Source of the DNA: Streptomyces sp. SID3343
Lineage (GTDB): Bacteria; Actinomycetota; Actinomycetes; Streptomycetales; Streptomycetaceae
Reading direction: 5' to 3'
Length of the DNA: 50,849 nt
Assembly (NCBI RefSeq): GCF_009865215.1
Contig: NZ_WWJX01000860.1
Span: forward strand, 1-50,849
In this document: positions 7,073 through 15,928 of the stretch, piece after piece
Position numbering within the stretch: position 1 is the first letter of the stretch
Layout: each line of letters starts with the position of its first letter
Translations under genes and position numbers: made by a program
Notes under the pieces: generated by a model
The model's input: only the letters and a program-made list of their open reading frames with translations
Databases searched by the model: none
Told to the model about the DNA's origin: nothing

Positions 7073-8401
7073 TTACGCCGTCGTCCCGGGTGGCGGCGTG
7101 GTGCGTTCGGCGCCGGCGTGCGTGGGGGAGGGGTCGGGTGCTCCTCCGCGGGTCGGATCCGGCGCAGGGCGCGGGACCGTCCACGACGGGTGGGTATTGA
7201 CCTGTGCCACGGTGGCCTGCGCCAGTCTTTTGTATCGGGTCGCGATCCGCTCGGCCCGGCCGGCGGGCAGTGGCCCGCCGTGCTCTGCGGCTCGGGCGAT
7301 GATCGCCTCCGGTCCCAGGTCCCGGTTGGCCAGGACGATCGCGTTGACGGCCGGTCGGCGCAGGTGGTCGTACCGGTCCAACGCGGTCACGGGGTCGTGG
7401 TCGCGGGCCAGGCACCAGGCGAGTACGCGGGCGTCGACGACGGACTGCGATCCGCCGTTCATGCCCATCGGGAACATCGGGTGTGCCGCGTCGCCGAGCA
7501 GCGTGACCCGGCCGAAACTCCAGCGGGGCAGCGGATCGCGGTCGAGCATCGGATATTCGAGGATCGTCGAGGAGCGCTCGGCCGGCCACGCCGAGTCGAT
7601 CCACGGCAGGTCCCAGCGCGCCAGCGCGGCGCGGGCCTCCGCCGTCGTGACGCGGCGGTGAGTGCGGGGCGGAGGGTCGGCGGGGCGCTCGTGTCGTACC
7701 TCCAACACCCAGTTGAGGAGGGTTTCGCCGCCCTCGGTCGCCGGGTCCTCGATCGGATACGCGACAAATTTCGCCCCGGGGGTGCCGCCGGCCACCACGA
7801 TCGAACGGCCGTCGAGGATGTGCGGGTGTCGGGCGACCCCGCGCCACATGTGCACGCCGTTCCACCGCGGGACGCCCTCGTGGGGGTGGAGCCGGGCGCG
7901 GACCGCGGAGTCGATGCCGTCGGCGCCGACCAGCACGTCGGCGTCCTCCATCGTCGGCGCGCCGCCGGTCCGGTCCAGGAAATGGGCCCGAACGCCGCCC
8001 CCGGTCTGCTCGAAGCGTTGGAACGGCAGGCCGGTACGGACGGCGTCCGGCCCCAGACGTTCGCGCACCGCGGCCAACAGCATCAGGTGCAGGCGGCCGC
8101 GGTGTACGGAATACTGCGGCCACCGGTAACCGGCCGCCAGTCCGAGCGGCTCCTCCCACACCGGCTCGCCCGCCCGGTCGTGGTAGCTCAGCCGACGCGG
8201 GGGCACCGCGATGGCGGCCAACTCGTCGGCCAGGCCGAGTTCGGACAGTTCCCGGACGGCGTGCGGCAGCAGGTTGATGCCCACGCCCACCGCTTCGATC
8301 GTGCGCGCCGCCTCGCGCACCCACGGACGGAACCCGGCGGCGTGCAGACTCAGGGCACAGGTCAACCCGGCGATTCCGCCGCCCACGATGCCGACTCTCA
8401 T
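7073..8401 (-). CDS. FAD-dependent monooxygenase (PhzS/salicylate hydroxylase type)
   Basis: 442 residues. The N-terminus is the FAD-binding Rossmann motif VGIVGGGIAGLTCALSL, followed by the DG motif VLVGADGIDSAVRARL and the second FAD motif LLGDAAHPMFPMGMNGGSQ. The last of these, with its Met/Gly/Asn-rich loop, is closest to the PhzS-like branch of class A flavin hydroxylases, which use NAD(P)H and oxygen to hydroxylate aromatic or enol carboxylates. The last 50 residues are a Pro/Thr-rich tail. The start ATG has a GAGGGG site. It lies 115 bases downstream of the alpha/beta hydrolase on the same strand, so the two may be co-transcribed. Substrate unknown; a tailoring role in the cluster or separate aromatic catabolism are both possible. 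Confidence 0.8.
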   Translation of the reverse strand: MRVGIVGGGIAGLTCALSLHAAGFRPWVREAARTIEAVGVGINLLPHAVRELSELGLADELAAIAVPPRRLSYHDRAGEPVWEEPLGLAAGYRWPQYSVHRGRLHLMLLAAVRERLGPDAVRTGLPFQRFEQTGGGVRAHFLDRTGGAPTMEDADVLVGADGIDSAVRARLHPHEGVPRWNGVHMWRGVARHPHILDGRSIVVAGGTPGAKFVAYPIEDPATEGGETLLNWVLEVRHERPADPPPRTHRRVTTAEARAALARWDLPWIDSAWPAERSSTILEYPMLDRDPLPRWSFGRVTLLGDAAHPMFPMGMNGGSQSVVDARVLAWCLARDHDPVTALDRYDHLRRPAVNAIVLANRDLGPEAIIARAAEHGGPLPAGRAERIATRYKRLAQATVAQVNTHPSWTVPRPAPDPTRGGAPDPSPTHAGAERTTPPPGTTA

Positions 8402-8516
8402 CCGCCCGCCCCTCGCCTTTCGTCAACGCTGTCACGGGAGTTCATCTGTGTAGGCAAGGCCGTGCCGCCGGGCGCCGTGGATGCGCGTGGATGCCCGTGG
8501 TTGCGCGGGCGCCGGA

Positions 8517-9209
8517 TCAGGAGCCGGCGGCCTGCTTGATCAGGTCGGCGACGGCGGCGGGGCGCGAGACGTAGACCGCGTGGCTGCCGGCCACCTCGAC
8601 CGTCGTCGCTCCGATCCGCTCGGCCATGGCGTGTTGCGCCGGCGGCGGGATCATCCGGTCCTCGGAAGCCACGAGGTACCAGGACGGCTTCGTTCGCCAA
8701 GCCGGTGTGGCCACCGCGCCGCCGAGTGCCTCCAAACCCCAGGGGACCTGCGAGTCGGCCAGGAATCGGGCCTGGGCCGGCGGCAGGTCGCCGGCGAAGG
8801 ACTCGGGGAACTTCTCCCGGTCCAGGAGCAGGAAGCCGTCGACCGGCGCCAGGATCGGCGGCACCGGCGCGCCGGACGGCGGATCGGCGATCAGGGTGTT
8901 CACCGACTCGCTCTTGTCCGGCGCGAACGCGGCGATGTACACCAGCGCCGTCACCTTGTCGTGGTTGCCCGCCTCGGTGATCACCGCACCGCCGTACGAG
9001 TGGCCGACCAGCGTGACCGGCCCCGGCTGCGCGTCGAGCACCCGGTGGACCGCGGCCACGTCGCCGTCCAGCGAGATCGTGGGGTTCTGCGCGACCGCCA
9101 CGTGGTAGCCGTCCTCGGTGAGGGCCTCGTACACCCCCTGCCAGCCGGCGCCGTCCACGAAGCCGCCGTGGACGAGGACGACGTTCCCGCGCGGTGCGTT
9201 GTCGCTCAT
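8517..9209 (-). CDS. Alpha/beta hydrolase
   Basis: 230 residues, single-domain alpha/beta hydrolase, probably cytosolic. It shows the oxyanion segment VLVHGGFVDGAGW, the nucleophile elbow GHSYGG, and the C-terminal catalytic His in GSHAVYVSRP. The length and these motifs resemble the salicylate-esterase-like hydrolases common in Streptomyces, which cleave small esters. The chosen ATG (9209-9207) has GGGAGGAAT just upstream; the open frame continues upstream but without coding character. An 18-bp perfect inverted repeat lies about 85 bases upstream and probably controls it. It shares a strand and orientation with the flavin monooxygenase. Confidence 0.8.
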   Translation of the reverse strand: MSDNAPRGNVVLVHGGFVDGAGWQGVYEALTEDGYHVAVAQNPTISLDGDVAAVHRVLDAQPGPVTLVGHSYGGAVITEAGNHDKVTALVYIAAFAPDKSESVNTLIADPPSGAPVPPILAPVDGFLLLDREKFPESFAGDLPPAQARFLADSQVPWGLEALGGAVATPAWRTKPSWYLVASEDRMIPPPAQHAMAERIGATTVEVAGSHAVYVSRPAAVADLIKQAAGS

Positions 9210-9293
9210 GATTCCTCCCGAGTCCCGCGGGGCTGACGACGCTGATGCCCCAGCCCGTGGCACCGACACTAGGGATGCGAACGGCCCGGATTC

Positions 9294-9311
9294 TTGCGTC
9301 ATTTGACGCAA
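9294..9311. promoter_or_regulatory. Perfect inverted-repeat operator upstream of the hydrolase
   Basis: TTGCGTCA (9294-9301), two bases TT, then TGACGCAA (9304-9311): eight-base arms without mismatch. It lies between the end of the LAL regulator gene (9329) and the start of the hydrolase gene (9209). On the minus strand a TAGTGT about 25 bases downstream could be the -10 of the hydrolase promoter, placing the repeat near -45, an activator-type position. The binding protein is unknown. Confidence 0.5.
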
Positions 9312-9328
9312 ATCCAGGACGCTCGTCG

Positions 9329-12220
9329 TCACTGCCGGCTGCCCTCCAGCGCGTCGCGCAGTGCTGCCCGGGAGGTTACGCCCAGCTTCGGGAACGCCCG
9401 GTACAGATGAGAGGAGACCGTTCGCGGGGACAGGAAGAGTCGCTCGCCGATCTCTTTGTTGGTCAGGCCGGTTGCGGCCAGGCTCGCGATTCGGTGTTCC
9501 TGAGGGGTGAGCGCGCCGATCTCCCGCAGATCCGCGATGTGGTCCCCGTCGCAGGCGTGTAATTGTCGGCCGGCGCGGTGCGCCCAAGGCGTCGCGCCGA
9601 GCCGTTCGAAGATCTCCTCGGCTGCGGTCAGGTGGGAGCGGGCCGGGGCGAACGCCCCGCTGCCACACAGCCGTTCGCCGTAGTACAGCCGGATACGGGC
9701 ATGATCGAAGGGCCACCGTTCGGCGTCCTCGTCGGTCACGGCCTCACCGAACCACCGCAGGGCCTGGGCGTCGTTGCGCGAGGCCATGGCGGCGGACGCG
9801 CGCACGACGATACGCAGGCGTGGCGAGACCGCGTCCAGCCCGGCTGCTCGGGCGGCGGCGACGTGGTTGCGCGCCTTGTCGTGCCTGCCGGTTCGTACGG
9901 CCGCCTCGACGGTGTCCAGGATCGCCCACAGCGTGTGGCCGACGAACGGGGCGAGTGTTCCGGCGGGTGAGATCCGGCAGGCTTGGTGGTAGGCCGTCTC
10001 GAAGTCACCTTGGGAGAGGGCGAGAATCGTCTTGGCGTGAGCGGCGTAGCAGGTGACGGCGTGCGCCCTGCGGGAGCCGCCCCACTGGTCCATCCGGTCG
10101 GCGAGGGCGCGGGCGGTGGGGAAGTCGCCGCAGGCCGCCGACACGCACGCGAGCACGAACTTCCCGGTCCACGACCGCAGTGGGTAGTCGAACTCGTCGC
10201 AGAGCACCAACCCATCACCGACCGTCTCGCGTAGTTCGCGCCATCGACCGGTGAACCAGGCGTGGCTGCCCCACAGGAACGAGGCCTGGATGGCGGGGAA
10301 GTTGCTCTCACCGGCAGTTCCGCCCCGGGCCGTACGAAGCAGCGGCTCCTCCATCGCACCGAGGCGGTCGGCATACGCGCCGGCCGTGCCGATCCGCACG
10401 ATGTGGACCGGGTCCGAAACGTTGGCCAGGGCCGCGACGGCCGCGTCCAGTCGCGCCCAGTCGCACGGACGGGCGCGGGCCGGGTCGGCGAACGTGGCCC
10501 GCAGCAGCCGCAGCGTGTCCGGGACCGAAGTGCACTTGGCCAGCGCCGCGTCGTAGTCCGCCCACAGCCGCGGCCTGGCGCCGTAGGCGCACACCAGAAG
10601 CAGTGTGGTCAGGGCTTCGAGCAGGGTGGGGTCGGTCAGGTCGCAGGGTTCGGGCTGGAGGGCGATGGCGCCGGAGAGCAGACGGTGAGCGGTGTCGACA
10701 TCGCCATGGCTGTTGAGCAGGTACATCGTGGCGGCCACCGTGGCGGCCGGCGAGTCGGTGCCCGGGTCGGCCCGGCGTGCGTGCTCCAGCAGACGAGGCA
10801 CGTCGCGCAGATCGCCGGTGATGTTCGCGCCGACGTACGCGGCCTTGGCCAACCGCCGAGCCTGCTCGGTCGCTGCCGGGCTCAGGTCGGCGGCGCGCAC
10901 CAGTGCCGCCACCGCGTTCGGCCCGTCGCCGCGTCGGGCACCGGCTTCCGCGGTCTCCTCCAAGAGCGCGGCGATGGTTTCGTCGGGCTCCTCCGCGGCC
11001 TGCGCCAGGTGCCAGACCCGCTGCTCGGGCGCCCCGGTCCACGCCTCGGCGAGCGCACGGTGGACGCTGCGCCGCTGGTCGCTGGTGGACAGGTCCACCA
11101 CGGCCGAACGAATGAGAGAGTGCCCGAATCCGAGGCGCCCCGTCGTGTCGTCGACGTGTACGAGTCGCACCCGCTCCGCCGGCGCGAGGTGCTTGAGACT
11201 GCACCGCCCGGCCACCGCCCGGCGTACCACCAGCAGGTTCCCGCTGCCTTCCAGCGCCGCGACGAGCAGCAGATGTCGGGTGGCCGCCGGCAGCATCGTG
11301 ATCCGCGAAGCGAAGGTCGACTGAAGCCGCAGGCTGAGCGGGATGCGTCTCGGCAGGGCCTGGGCGGCGCTTCGCTGGGAGTCGGTGAGAGAGGCAGGGA
11401 GTTCGAGCAGCGCGAGCGGGTTGCCCTCGGCGTCGTCCATCAGGCGCCGGCGCACTCTCGCGACGAGCGACGGAAAGCGGCGGATGAGAAGTTCCTCGGA
11501 CGCGGCCTCGCTGAGCGGACCCAGCTCGTGCAGCGGAAGGCCGCTGTGATCGAAGAAGGACTCGTCGCCGAGTCGGACCGCACAGACCATGCCCGTTCCG
11601 GCCCCGACGAGCCGATGCGCCACCCGCGCCAGAACCACGGCACTGGCCGGATCCAGCCACTGCGAGTCGTCCAGTACGAGCACGGTGGACCGGGCCCGGG
11701 AGAGATCCACGAGCAGCGACACCACGGCCTCGGCAACCGCCTCCTGCCCCGGAGGGACGCCCCGTTCGAAGTCCAGCGCCGCGGCGAGGACGGGCACGTC
11801 GGCAGCCCTGGACCGGATATCAAAAATCGGGGCCAGCAACTGCCGCAGTGCGCCGTACCCGGTCTGCGCCCGGTACTGCCCGCCCACGGTGTGCAGCACC
11901 CGCATCCCGGCAGCCTCGGCCCGCCGGGTGAAAGCGGCGAGCAGTGCCGTCTTTCCGACGCCCGGCTCGCCCAGCAGCGCCAACGACCCGCCGCTGCGAC
12001 CGATGTCGGCCAGGAACGCGTCGAGCCGTTCCAGGTCGGCCTCGCGGCCGATCAACGATCCGTCTTCGGTGCCGGGCGCACGGTCGCCGGCCGCAGCGAC
12101 GCCGAAGAGGCCGCCGGGACGGACGAGAGGGACCGGGCCGATGCCGGCCGCAGCGGCCGGTTCCTCACGCCACACGCCGTGGCGACCGCGTTCGTGGCGG
12201 TACTTCGCGTCGAACATCAT
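9329..12220 (-). CDS. LAL-family LuxR transcriptional regulator (ATPase-HTH), TTA codon
   Basis: A large ATP-binding LuxR (LAL) regulator of about 963 residues. Near the N-terminus are Walker A LLGEPGVGKTALLAAF and Walker B STVLVLDDSQWLD; the middle is TPR-like helical repeat; the C-terminal 65 residues are the LuxR helix-turn-helix, with LTPQEHRIASLAATGLTNKE and SPRTVSSHLYRAFPKLG. These proteins are usually pathway-specific activators. I place the start at ATG 12220 because a promoter-like element lies at 12255-12282; the open frame extends to 12313. A TTA leucine codon at 9562-9560 (about residue 887, in QLHACDG just before the HTH) makes synthesis of the DNA-binding domain dependent on the bldA tRNA. 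It lies beside the O-methyltransferase, divergently oriented. Confidence 0.85.
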   Translation of the reverse strand: MMFDAKYRHERGRHGVWREEPAAAAGIGPVPLVRPGGLFGVAAAGDRAPGTEDGSLIGREADLERLDAFLADIGRSGGSLALLGEPGVGKTALLAAFTRRAEAAGMRVLHTVGGQYRAQTGYGALRQLLAPIFDIRSRAADVPVLAAALDFERGVPPGQEAVAEAVVSLLVDLSRARSTVLVLDDSQWLDPASAVVLARVAHRLVGAGTGMVCAVRLGDESFFDHSGLPLHELGPLSEAASEELLIRRFPSLVARVRRRLMDDAEGNPLALLELPASLTDSQRSAAQALPRRIPLSLRLQSTFASRITMLPAATRHLLLVAALEGSGNLLVVRRAVAGRCSLKHLAPAERVRLVHVDDTTGRLGFGHSLIRSAVVDLSTSDQRRSVHRALAEAWTGAPEQRVWHLAQAAEEPDETIAALLEETAEAGARRGDGPNAVAALVRAADLSPAATEQARRLAKAAYVGANITGDLRDVPRLLEHARRADPGTDSPAATVAATMYLLNSHGDVDTAHRLLSGAIALQPEPCDLTDPTLLEALTTLLLVCAYGARPRLWADYDAALAKCTSVPDTLRLLRATFADPARARPCDWARLDAAVAALANVSDPVHIVRIGTAGAYADRLGAMEEPLLRTARGGTAGESNFPAIQASFLWGSHAWFTGRWRELRETVGDGLVLCDEFDYPLRSWTGKFVLACVSAACGDFPTARALADRMDQWGGSRRAHAVTCYAAHAKTILALSQGDFETAYHQACRISPAGTLAPFVGHTLWAILDTVEAAVRTGRHDKARNHVAAARAAGLDAVSPRLRIVVRASAAMASRNDAQALRWFGEAVTDEDAERWPFDHARIRLYYGERLCGSGAFAPARSHLTAAEEIFERLGATPWAHRAGRQLHACDGDHIADLREIGALTPQEHRIASLAATGLTNKEIGERLFLSPRTVSSHLYRAFPKLGVTSRAALRDALEGSRQ

Positions 12221-12254
12221 CCCCCCGCGACCCGCAGCGGCCCATGCCACCCGC

Positions 12255-12282
12255 CATATGTCCCGAACCGCCAGAATAACAA
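12255..12282 (-). promoter_or_regulatory. Possible promoter of the LAL regulator
   Basis: On the minus strand, TTGTTA (12282-12277) is followed after 16 bases by CATATG (12260-12255), in an AT-rich pocket. Transcription from here would start near 12248, just upstream of the ATG at 12220 but downstream of the longest possible start at 12313. This supports the shorter gene model. Confidence 0.3.
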
Positions 12283-12591
12283 CGGTTGATCGGCCCGACG
12301 GGAGCTTCTCCATCGATCGCCCTCACCGCTTGGGCCCTCGCCCGCCCGCACGGGATCCTCGCGGCAGAGCCTCCCCGGGCGGCGAACCCGACCCGGGGCG
12401 ACCTCGTATTCGAAGACCGCCGGGTAGTTCGCCGACACGACGTCACCGAACGCGAACCACCATGGCGATGTTTCGTCGCGTGCCTGTTCCGAAAAAGCTC
12501 ACGCAGCTCGGTGTACTCGCAGGCGCCGGCGCCACGTTGTCGCCGAACTCGGCATCGGCTGCCGCGTCGAGTCGACCTGCCCCGGGCGGTA

Positions 12592-12628
12592 TTGAATTCT
12601 CACCGGAGTATCGTCTACGGTTTTCGGT
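12592..12628 (+). promoter_or_regulatory. Promoter predicting a leaderless methyltransferase mRNA
   Basis: TTGAAT (12592-12597) and TACGGT (12616-12621) are separated by 18 bases. The ATG of the methyltransferase begins at 12629, only seven bases after the -10, so the transcript would start at or one base before the ATG. No ribosome binding site precedes the ATG, as expected for leaderless mRNAs, which are common in actinobacteria. The rest of 12283-12591 holds no supported gene. Confidence 0.45.
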
Positions 12629-13291
12629 ATGGCGAATCAGATTTCGGTGGGATCGGAACTTCTGGAATACGTCAGGGAGTTCTCGCTCAGAGAGGACAGT
12701 ATTCTTCGCGACCTGCGGCGCACGACAGCGGAGTTGCCCGCCGGAGAAACGATGCAGGTCATGCCCGAGGAGGGGCAGTTCCTCGCGATGCTGGTCGCGG
12801 CGACCGGTGTTGCCGAGGTGCTGGAGATCGGCACCTTCACCGGCTACAGCACCCTGTGCATGGCCCGTGCGCTTCCGCCGCACGGGCGATTGGTCACGTG
12901 TGACATCAGTGCGCGATGGCCCGAGATCGGTGCCGAGTATTGGCGACGGGCGGGCGTTCTCGACCGCATCGAGGTCCGCATCGGAACCGCGACGGACACG
13001 CTTGAGGAAATGATCGCCGAAGGCCGCTCCGGGGAATTCGGTCTCGTATTCATCGATGCCGACAAGAGAAGTTATCCGCGCTACTACGAGCTTGCCCTGC
13101 ACCTCGTGCGGCCGGGTGGATTGTTGGTGTTGGACAATACGCTTTTCTTTGGTCGCGTCGTCGACCCCCTTGCCGAGGACCCGGACACCGTCGGTGTTCG
13201 CGAGGTCAACGCCAGGATTCGAGACGACCGGCGGGTGGACATCTGCATGCTTCCGATGGCCGACGGCATCACCCTGGTCCGCCGAAGGTGA
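12629..13291 (+). CDS. O-methyltransferase of methoxymalonyl-ACP biosynthesis (FkbG-like)
   Basis: 220 residues, a caffeoyl-CoA-type class I SAM methyltransferase. Motif I is [17 protein letters not shown], the metal/substrate acidic motif is [14 protein letters not shown], and the second metal motif is [16 protein letters not shown]. In FK520- and ansamitocin-type pathways FkbG homologues methylate the hydroxyl of hydroxymalonyl-ACP to give methoxymalonyl-ACP. The assignment depends on the other four pathway genes, which converge on it 36 bases away on the opposite strand. Its separate, apparently leaderless promoter means the methylation step is expressed independently of the large operon. 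Alternative: a methyltransferase acting later on the product. Confidence 0.75.
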   Translation: MANQISVGSELLEYVREFSLREDSILRDLRRTTAELPAGETMQVMPEEGQFLAMLVAATGVAEVLEIGTFTGYSTLCMARALPPHGRLVTCDISARWPEIGAEYWRRAGVLDRIEVRIGTATDTLEEMIAEGRSGEFGLVFIDADKRSYPRYYELALHLVRPGGLLVLDNTLFFGRVVDPLAEDPDTVGVREVNARIRDDRRVDICMLPMADGITLVRRR

Positions 13292-13327
13292 CCACCCCTG
13301 CACCCTCGTGTGTTCGGTCCGGCGCGG

Positions 13328-14500
13328 TCACCGCGGGTGCGGCACCTCCTCGGTGAGACGTGGAGCGATCAGCCGGACCGTGTCCGACGGTTGTCGGCGC
13401 TCGGGCACGAGGTGCAGCACCCGGACGCCCCCGGGGGAATCCGGTTCGACCACCGCACCCCGACAGTCGCACGGTTGCTCGTCGAAGCCGGCGAACCGGT
13501 AGGCGATCTCCATCATGCGATTACGGTCGGTGGCGCGGAAGTCCGCCAGCAGGTGCACACCGGCCCGGTCCGCCTGGTCGACCAACCAGTTCAGGATGAT
13601 CGTGCCGGCGCCGAAGGCCACCACGCGGCACGAGGTGGCGAGCAGCTTGAGATGCCACACGCGCGAGTGCTTTCGGAGCAGCAGTACACCCACCGCACCG
13701 TGCGGCCCGAAGCGGTCGGTGAGCGTGGTGACCAGAACCTCGTGGTGGGAGTCGTCGAGCAGGGCACGCAGCGTCGCGTCCGGGTAGTGCACCCCGGTCG
13801 CGTTCATCTGGCTGGTGCGCAGCGTCAACTCCTCGACCCGGGACAACTCCTCGTCCGTGGCCCGCCCGACGCGCATCACCAGCTCCAGCGAGCGCAGGAA
13901 GTCCTCGTGCGAGCCGGTGAACCGTGCCCGCTCGTCGGTGCGCCGGACCCCGGCCCGGTACATCGTCCGGCGCCGGCGCGCGTCGACGGTCACCGTCCTC
14001 GGGCTGAACTCGGGCCGGTCGAGCAGCGTCGCGGCGTCCTCCGCCCGATAGCACCGTACGTCCGGGAGGTGGTGGGCGACCTCGGCCCGCTCGGCCGCCT
14101 GGTCGTCGATGAATGCGATCGTGGAAGGCGCGAAACCCAACCGATCGGCGATCCGCCGGATTCCCTCCGACTTGCGTCCCCAGCCGATCTCCGGCACGAG
14201 GAAGCAGTCGGTCATCCCCAGCGCCGCCAGCCGCGCCCAGACCGGCTCGTGATCGTTGCGGCTGCACACCGACTGCAGGATGCCGCGCGCGTCCAGACCG
14301 GCGACCACCTCCCGGATCGTCGGGAACGGGTCGACGTTCTCGTCCTCCAGGAACGTGCCGTGCCAGAGCGTGTTGTCGAGGTCCCAGACGAGGCACTTGA
14401 CCAGGACGGGCCGAGCCGCCCGGGCGAGGTCGCGCATGTTCGGCTCCCGGTCGCGAGGTTCGGCGTAACGAGGTTCCTCGGCGGCCACGATCGTGCTCAC
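13328..14500 (-). CDS. Glyceryl-ACP synthase, HAD-like (FkbH-like)
   Basis: 390 residues. The HAD phosphatase-like N-terminal half begins CLVWDLDNTLWHGTFLED, with the Asp-x-Asp nucleophile motif, then SVCSRNDHEPV and the late acidic motif TIAFIDDQAAERAEV. The C-terminal half is GNAT-like (LTDRFGPHGAVGVLLLRK). This is the FkbH architecture: it dephosphorylates 1,3-bisphosphoglycerate and loads glyceryl on an ACP. The GTG start overlaps the previous stop as GTGA, which favours this over later Met codons. FkbH-like proteins also serve tetronate pathways, but the adjacent FkbI-, FkbJ- and FkbK-like genes indicate methoxymalonyl-ACP. This is the last gene of the long minus-strand operon. Confidence 0.88.
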   Translation of the reverse strand: MSTIVAAEEPRYAEPRDREPNMRDLARAARPVLVKCLVWDLDNTLWHGTFLEDENVDPFPTIREVVAGLDARGILQSVCSRNDHEPVWARLAALGMTDCFLVPEIGWGRKSEGIRRIADRLGFAPSTIAFIDDQAAERAEVAHHLPDVRCYRAEDAATLLDRPEFSPRTVTVDARRRRTMYRAGVRRTDERARFTGSHEDFLRSLELVMRVGRATDEELSRVEELTLRTSQMNATGVHYPDATLRALLDDSHHEVLVTTLTDRFGPHGAVGVLLLRKHSRVWHLKLLATSCRVVAFGAGTIILNWLVDQADRAGVHLLADFRATDRNRMMEIAYRFAGFDEQPCDCRGAVVEPDSPGGVRVLHLVPERRQPSDTVRLIAPRLTEEVPHPR

Positions 14501-15606
14501 CGCCGGCCCAGCACATGGTCGGCCAGCATCAACTGGCACATCTCGTTGCTGCCTTCGATGATCTCCATGAGCTTGGCGTCGCGGTACGCCCGTGCGACGA
14601 CGTGGCCGTCCTGCACGCCCGCCGACGCGAGGACCTGGACGGCTGCGGCGGCACCCTTGACCGCGTTCTCCGCGCCCACGTACTTCGCCAGCACGACGGC
14701 CGCGGCCAAGTCCGCCGCATGCTCGTCCCAGCAACGGCTCGCGTACTCGCAGACCCGGGTCGCGACCTGCTCGGCGGTCCACAACTCGGCCAAATGGCGG
14801 GAGACCAACTGGTGTTGCGCCAACGGTCGGCCGAACTGCACTCGGGACAGCGCGTGCTCGACGGCCGCCGCCACGCAGGCCCGCAGAATACCGACGCAGC
14901 CCCAGGCGACGGAGATCCGACCGTAGGCCAGCGCGGTCGTCACCAGCAGGGACAGCGGCTGTCGCCCACCCCCCAGCAGGCTGTCGAGCGGCAACCGGAC
15001 CCGGTCGAGTCGGACCTCGGCGTGTCCGGCCGCCCGACATCCCAGCGGGTCGGCCACCGGGTGCACCTGTACCCCGGGGGTGTTTCGCGGCACGACCACC
15101 ACCGCCCCGTCTTCTCCCATGCGCGCGACGACCAGAAAGAGGTCGGCGTGCTCGGCCGCGGTCACCCACTTCTTGCGGCCGGTGAGCAACACGCTGTCCC
15201 CGTCGACCGTGACGGTGGTCGCGACCGCCGACAGATCGCTGCCGGCCTGGGGTTCGCTGAACGCCATCGCCGCCGTGTCACCCGAGGCCAGCCGCGGCAG
15301 CAGGTCCGCAGCCTGCGCCGGATCACCGAGCCGTTCGACGGTCCACGCGGCCATGCCCTGCGAGGTCAGCACACTGCGCAGCGAACTGCACAGGCTGCCG
15401 ACATGTGCGGTGAACTCGCCGCCGTCCGCGCTCGTCCACCCCAACCCGCCGTACTTCTCCGGGATTTGCACCGTGAGCAGTCCGGCCGCGCCGAGTTTGC
15501 GGACGACGTCGTCGGGCAGCCGGCCCGCGCGATCCCAAGCGCAGGCCCGGTCACCGACCAGTTCGGTGACCGCCGTGGCCGCCGCCGCGGTGACGGGTTC
15601 AGGCAC
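14497..15606 (-). CDS. Acyl-CoA dehydrogenase-like oxidase of methoxymalonyl-ACP biosynthesis (FkbI-like)
   Basis: 369 residues with the acyl-CoA dehydrogenase fold: N-terminal helices with GLGWTSADGGEF, FAD motif SEPQAGSDLSAV followed by GRKKWVTAAEHA, and C-terminal DAKLMEIIEGSNEMCQLMLA with the catalytic Glu region. In this pathway the enzyme acts on a glyceryl-derived thioester on the ACP, completing its oxidation towards hydroxymalonyl-ACP. The GTG start lies inside the end of the ACP gene (8-base overlap) and its stop overlaps the FkbH-like start, so the three are translationally coupled. The ACP-bound rather than CoA-bound substrate is inferred from neighbours. Confidence 0.85.
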   Translation of the reverse strand: MPEPVTAAAATAVTELVGDRACAWDRAGRLPDDVVRKLGAAGLLTVQIPEKYGGLGWTSADGGEFTAHVGSLCSSLRSVLTSQGMAAWTVERLGDPAQAADLLPRLASGDTAAMAFSEPQAGSDLSAVATTVTVDGDSVLLTGRKKWVTAAEHADLFLVVARMGEDGAVVVVPRNTPGVQVHPVADPLGCRAAGHAEVRLDRVRLPLDSLLGGGRQPLSLLVTTALAYGRISVAWGCVGILRACVAAAVEHALSRVQFGRPLAQHQLVSRHLAELWTAEQVATRVCEYASRCWDEHAADLAAAVVLAKYVGAENAVKGAAAAVQVLASAGVQDGHVVARAYRDAKLMEIIEGSNEMCQLMLADHVLGRR

Positions 15607-15928
15607 CGGGACCTCCGGGGACCGGCCGCCGGAGCCGTTCGACCAGTTCGGCCATCCGCACCACCGTACGAAAGTTGTCCATACGCAGGTCGGCGCCGCG
15701 GATGGCGATGTCGTACGTCCGCTCCAGATACACCACCAGTTCCATGGCGAAGAGCGAGGACAGGCCCCCGGGGCCGAAGACGTCGGCGTCGATCGTCCAC
15801 TCCCGCCCCGTGTGCCGGGCCAGGAACCGCAGCAGTTCCGCGTCGATGCCTTGCGGACCGGCGGCGGGCTTTGGGCCCACCGGCCCGGGCGACTCCAACG
15901 ACTCGGACGAGTCGGACGACACAGTCAT
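15599..15928 (-). CDS. Discrete acyl carrier protein for methoxymalonyl (FkbJ-like)
   Basis: 109 residues. A 30-residue Ser/Pro/Gly-rich N-terminal tail precedes an ACP fold with phosphopantetheine motif GGLSSLFAMELVVYLE. The usual Asp before the modified Ser (DSL) is Ser here (SSL). The carrier would hold the glyceryl, hydroxymalonyl and methoxymalonyl intermediates and deliver the extender unit to an acyltransferase domain. The ATG overlaps the preceding stop (ATGA). A phosphopantetheinyl transferase is needed but none is seen in the window. Confidence 0.82.
   Translation of the reverse strand: MTVSSDSSESLESPGPVGPKPAAGPQGIDAELLRFLARHTGREWTIDADVFGPGGLSSLFAMELVVYLERTYDIAIRGADLRMDNFRTVVRMAELVERLRRPVPGGPGA

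Noticed and set aside
12463..13013. Plus-strand frame starting MAMFRRVPVPKK with a signal-peptide-like opening
   Set aside because: It runs into the methyltransferase gene in another frame, ends in Arg/Cys/Ser-rich shadow sequence and has no ribosome binding site.
13328..14500. FkbH-like gene read as part of a tetronate pathway
   Set aside because: Tetronate sets pair it with a FabH-like ligase and 2-oxoacid dehydrogenase-type genes; here FkbI-, FkbJ-, FkbK- and FkbG-like genes surround it.
13328..15169. 613-codon open frame spanning the FkbH-like gene and the FkbI-like gene antisense frame
   Set aside because: Only the part from 14500 down shows coding motifs; upstream residues are Gly/Arg-rich shadow sequence of the FkbI-like gene. 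The GTGA overlap gives the better start.
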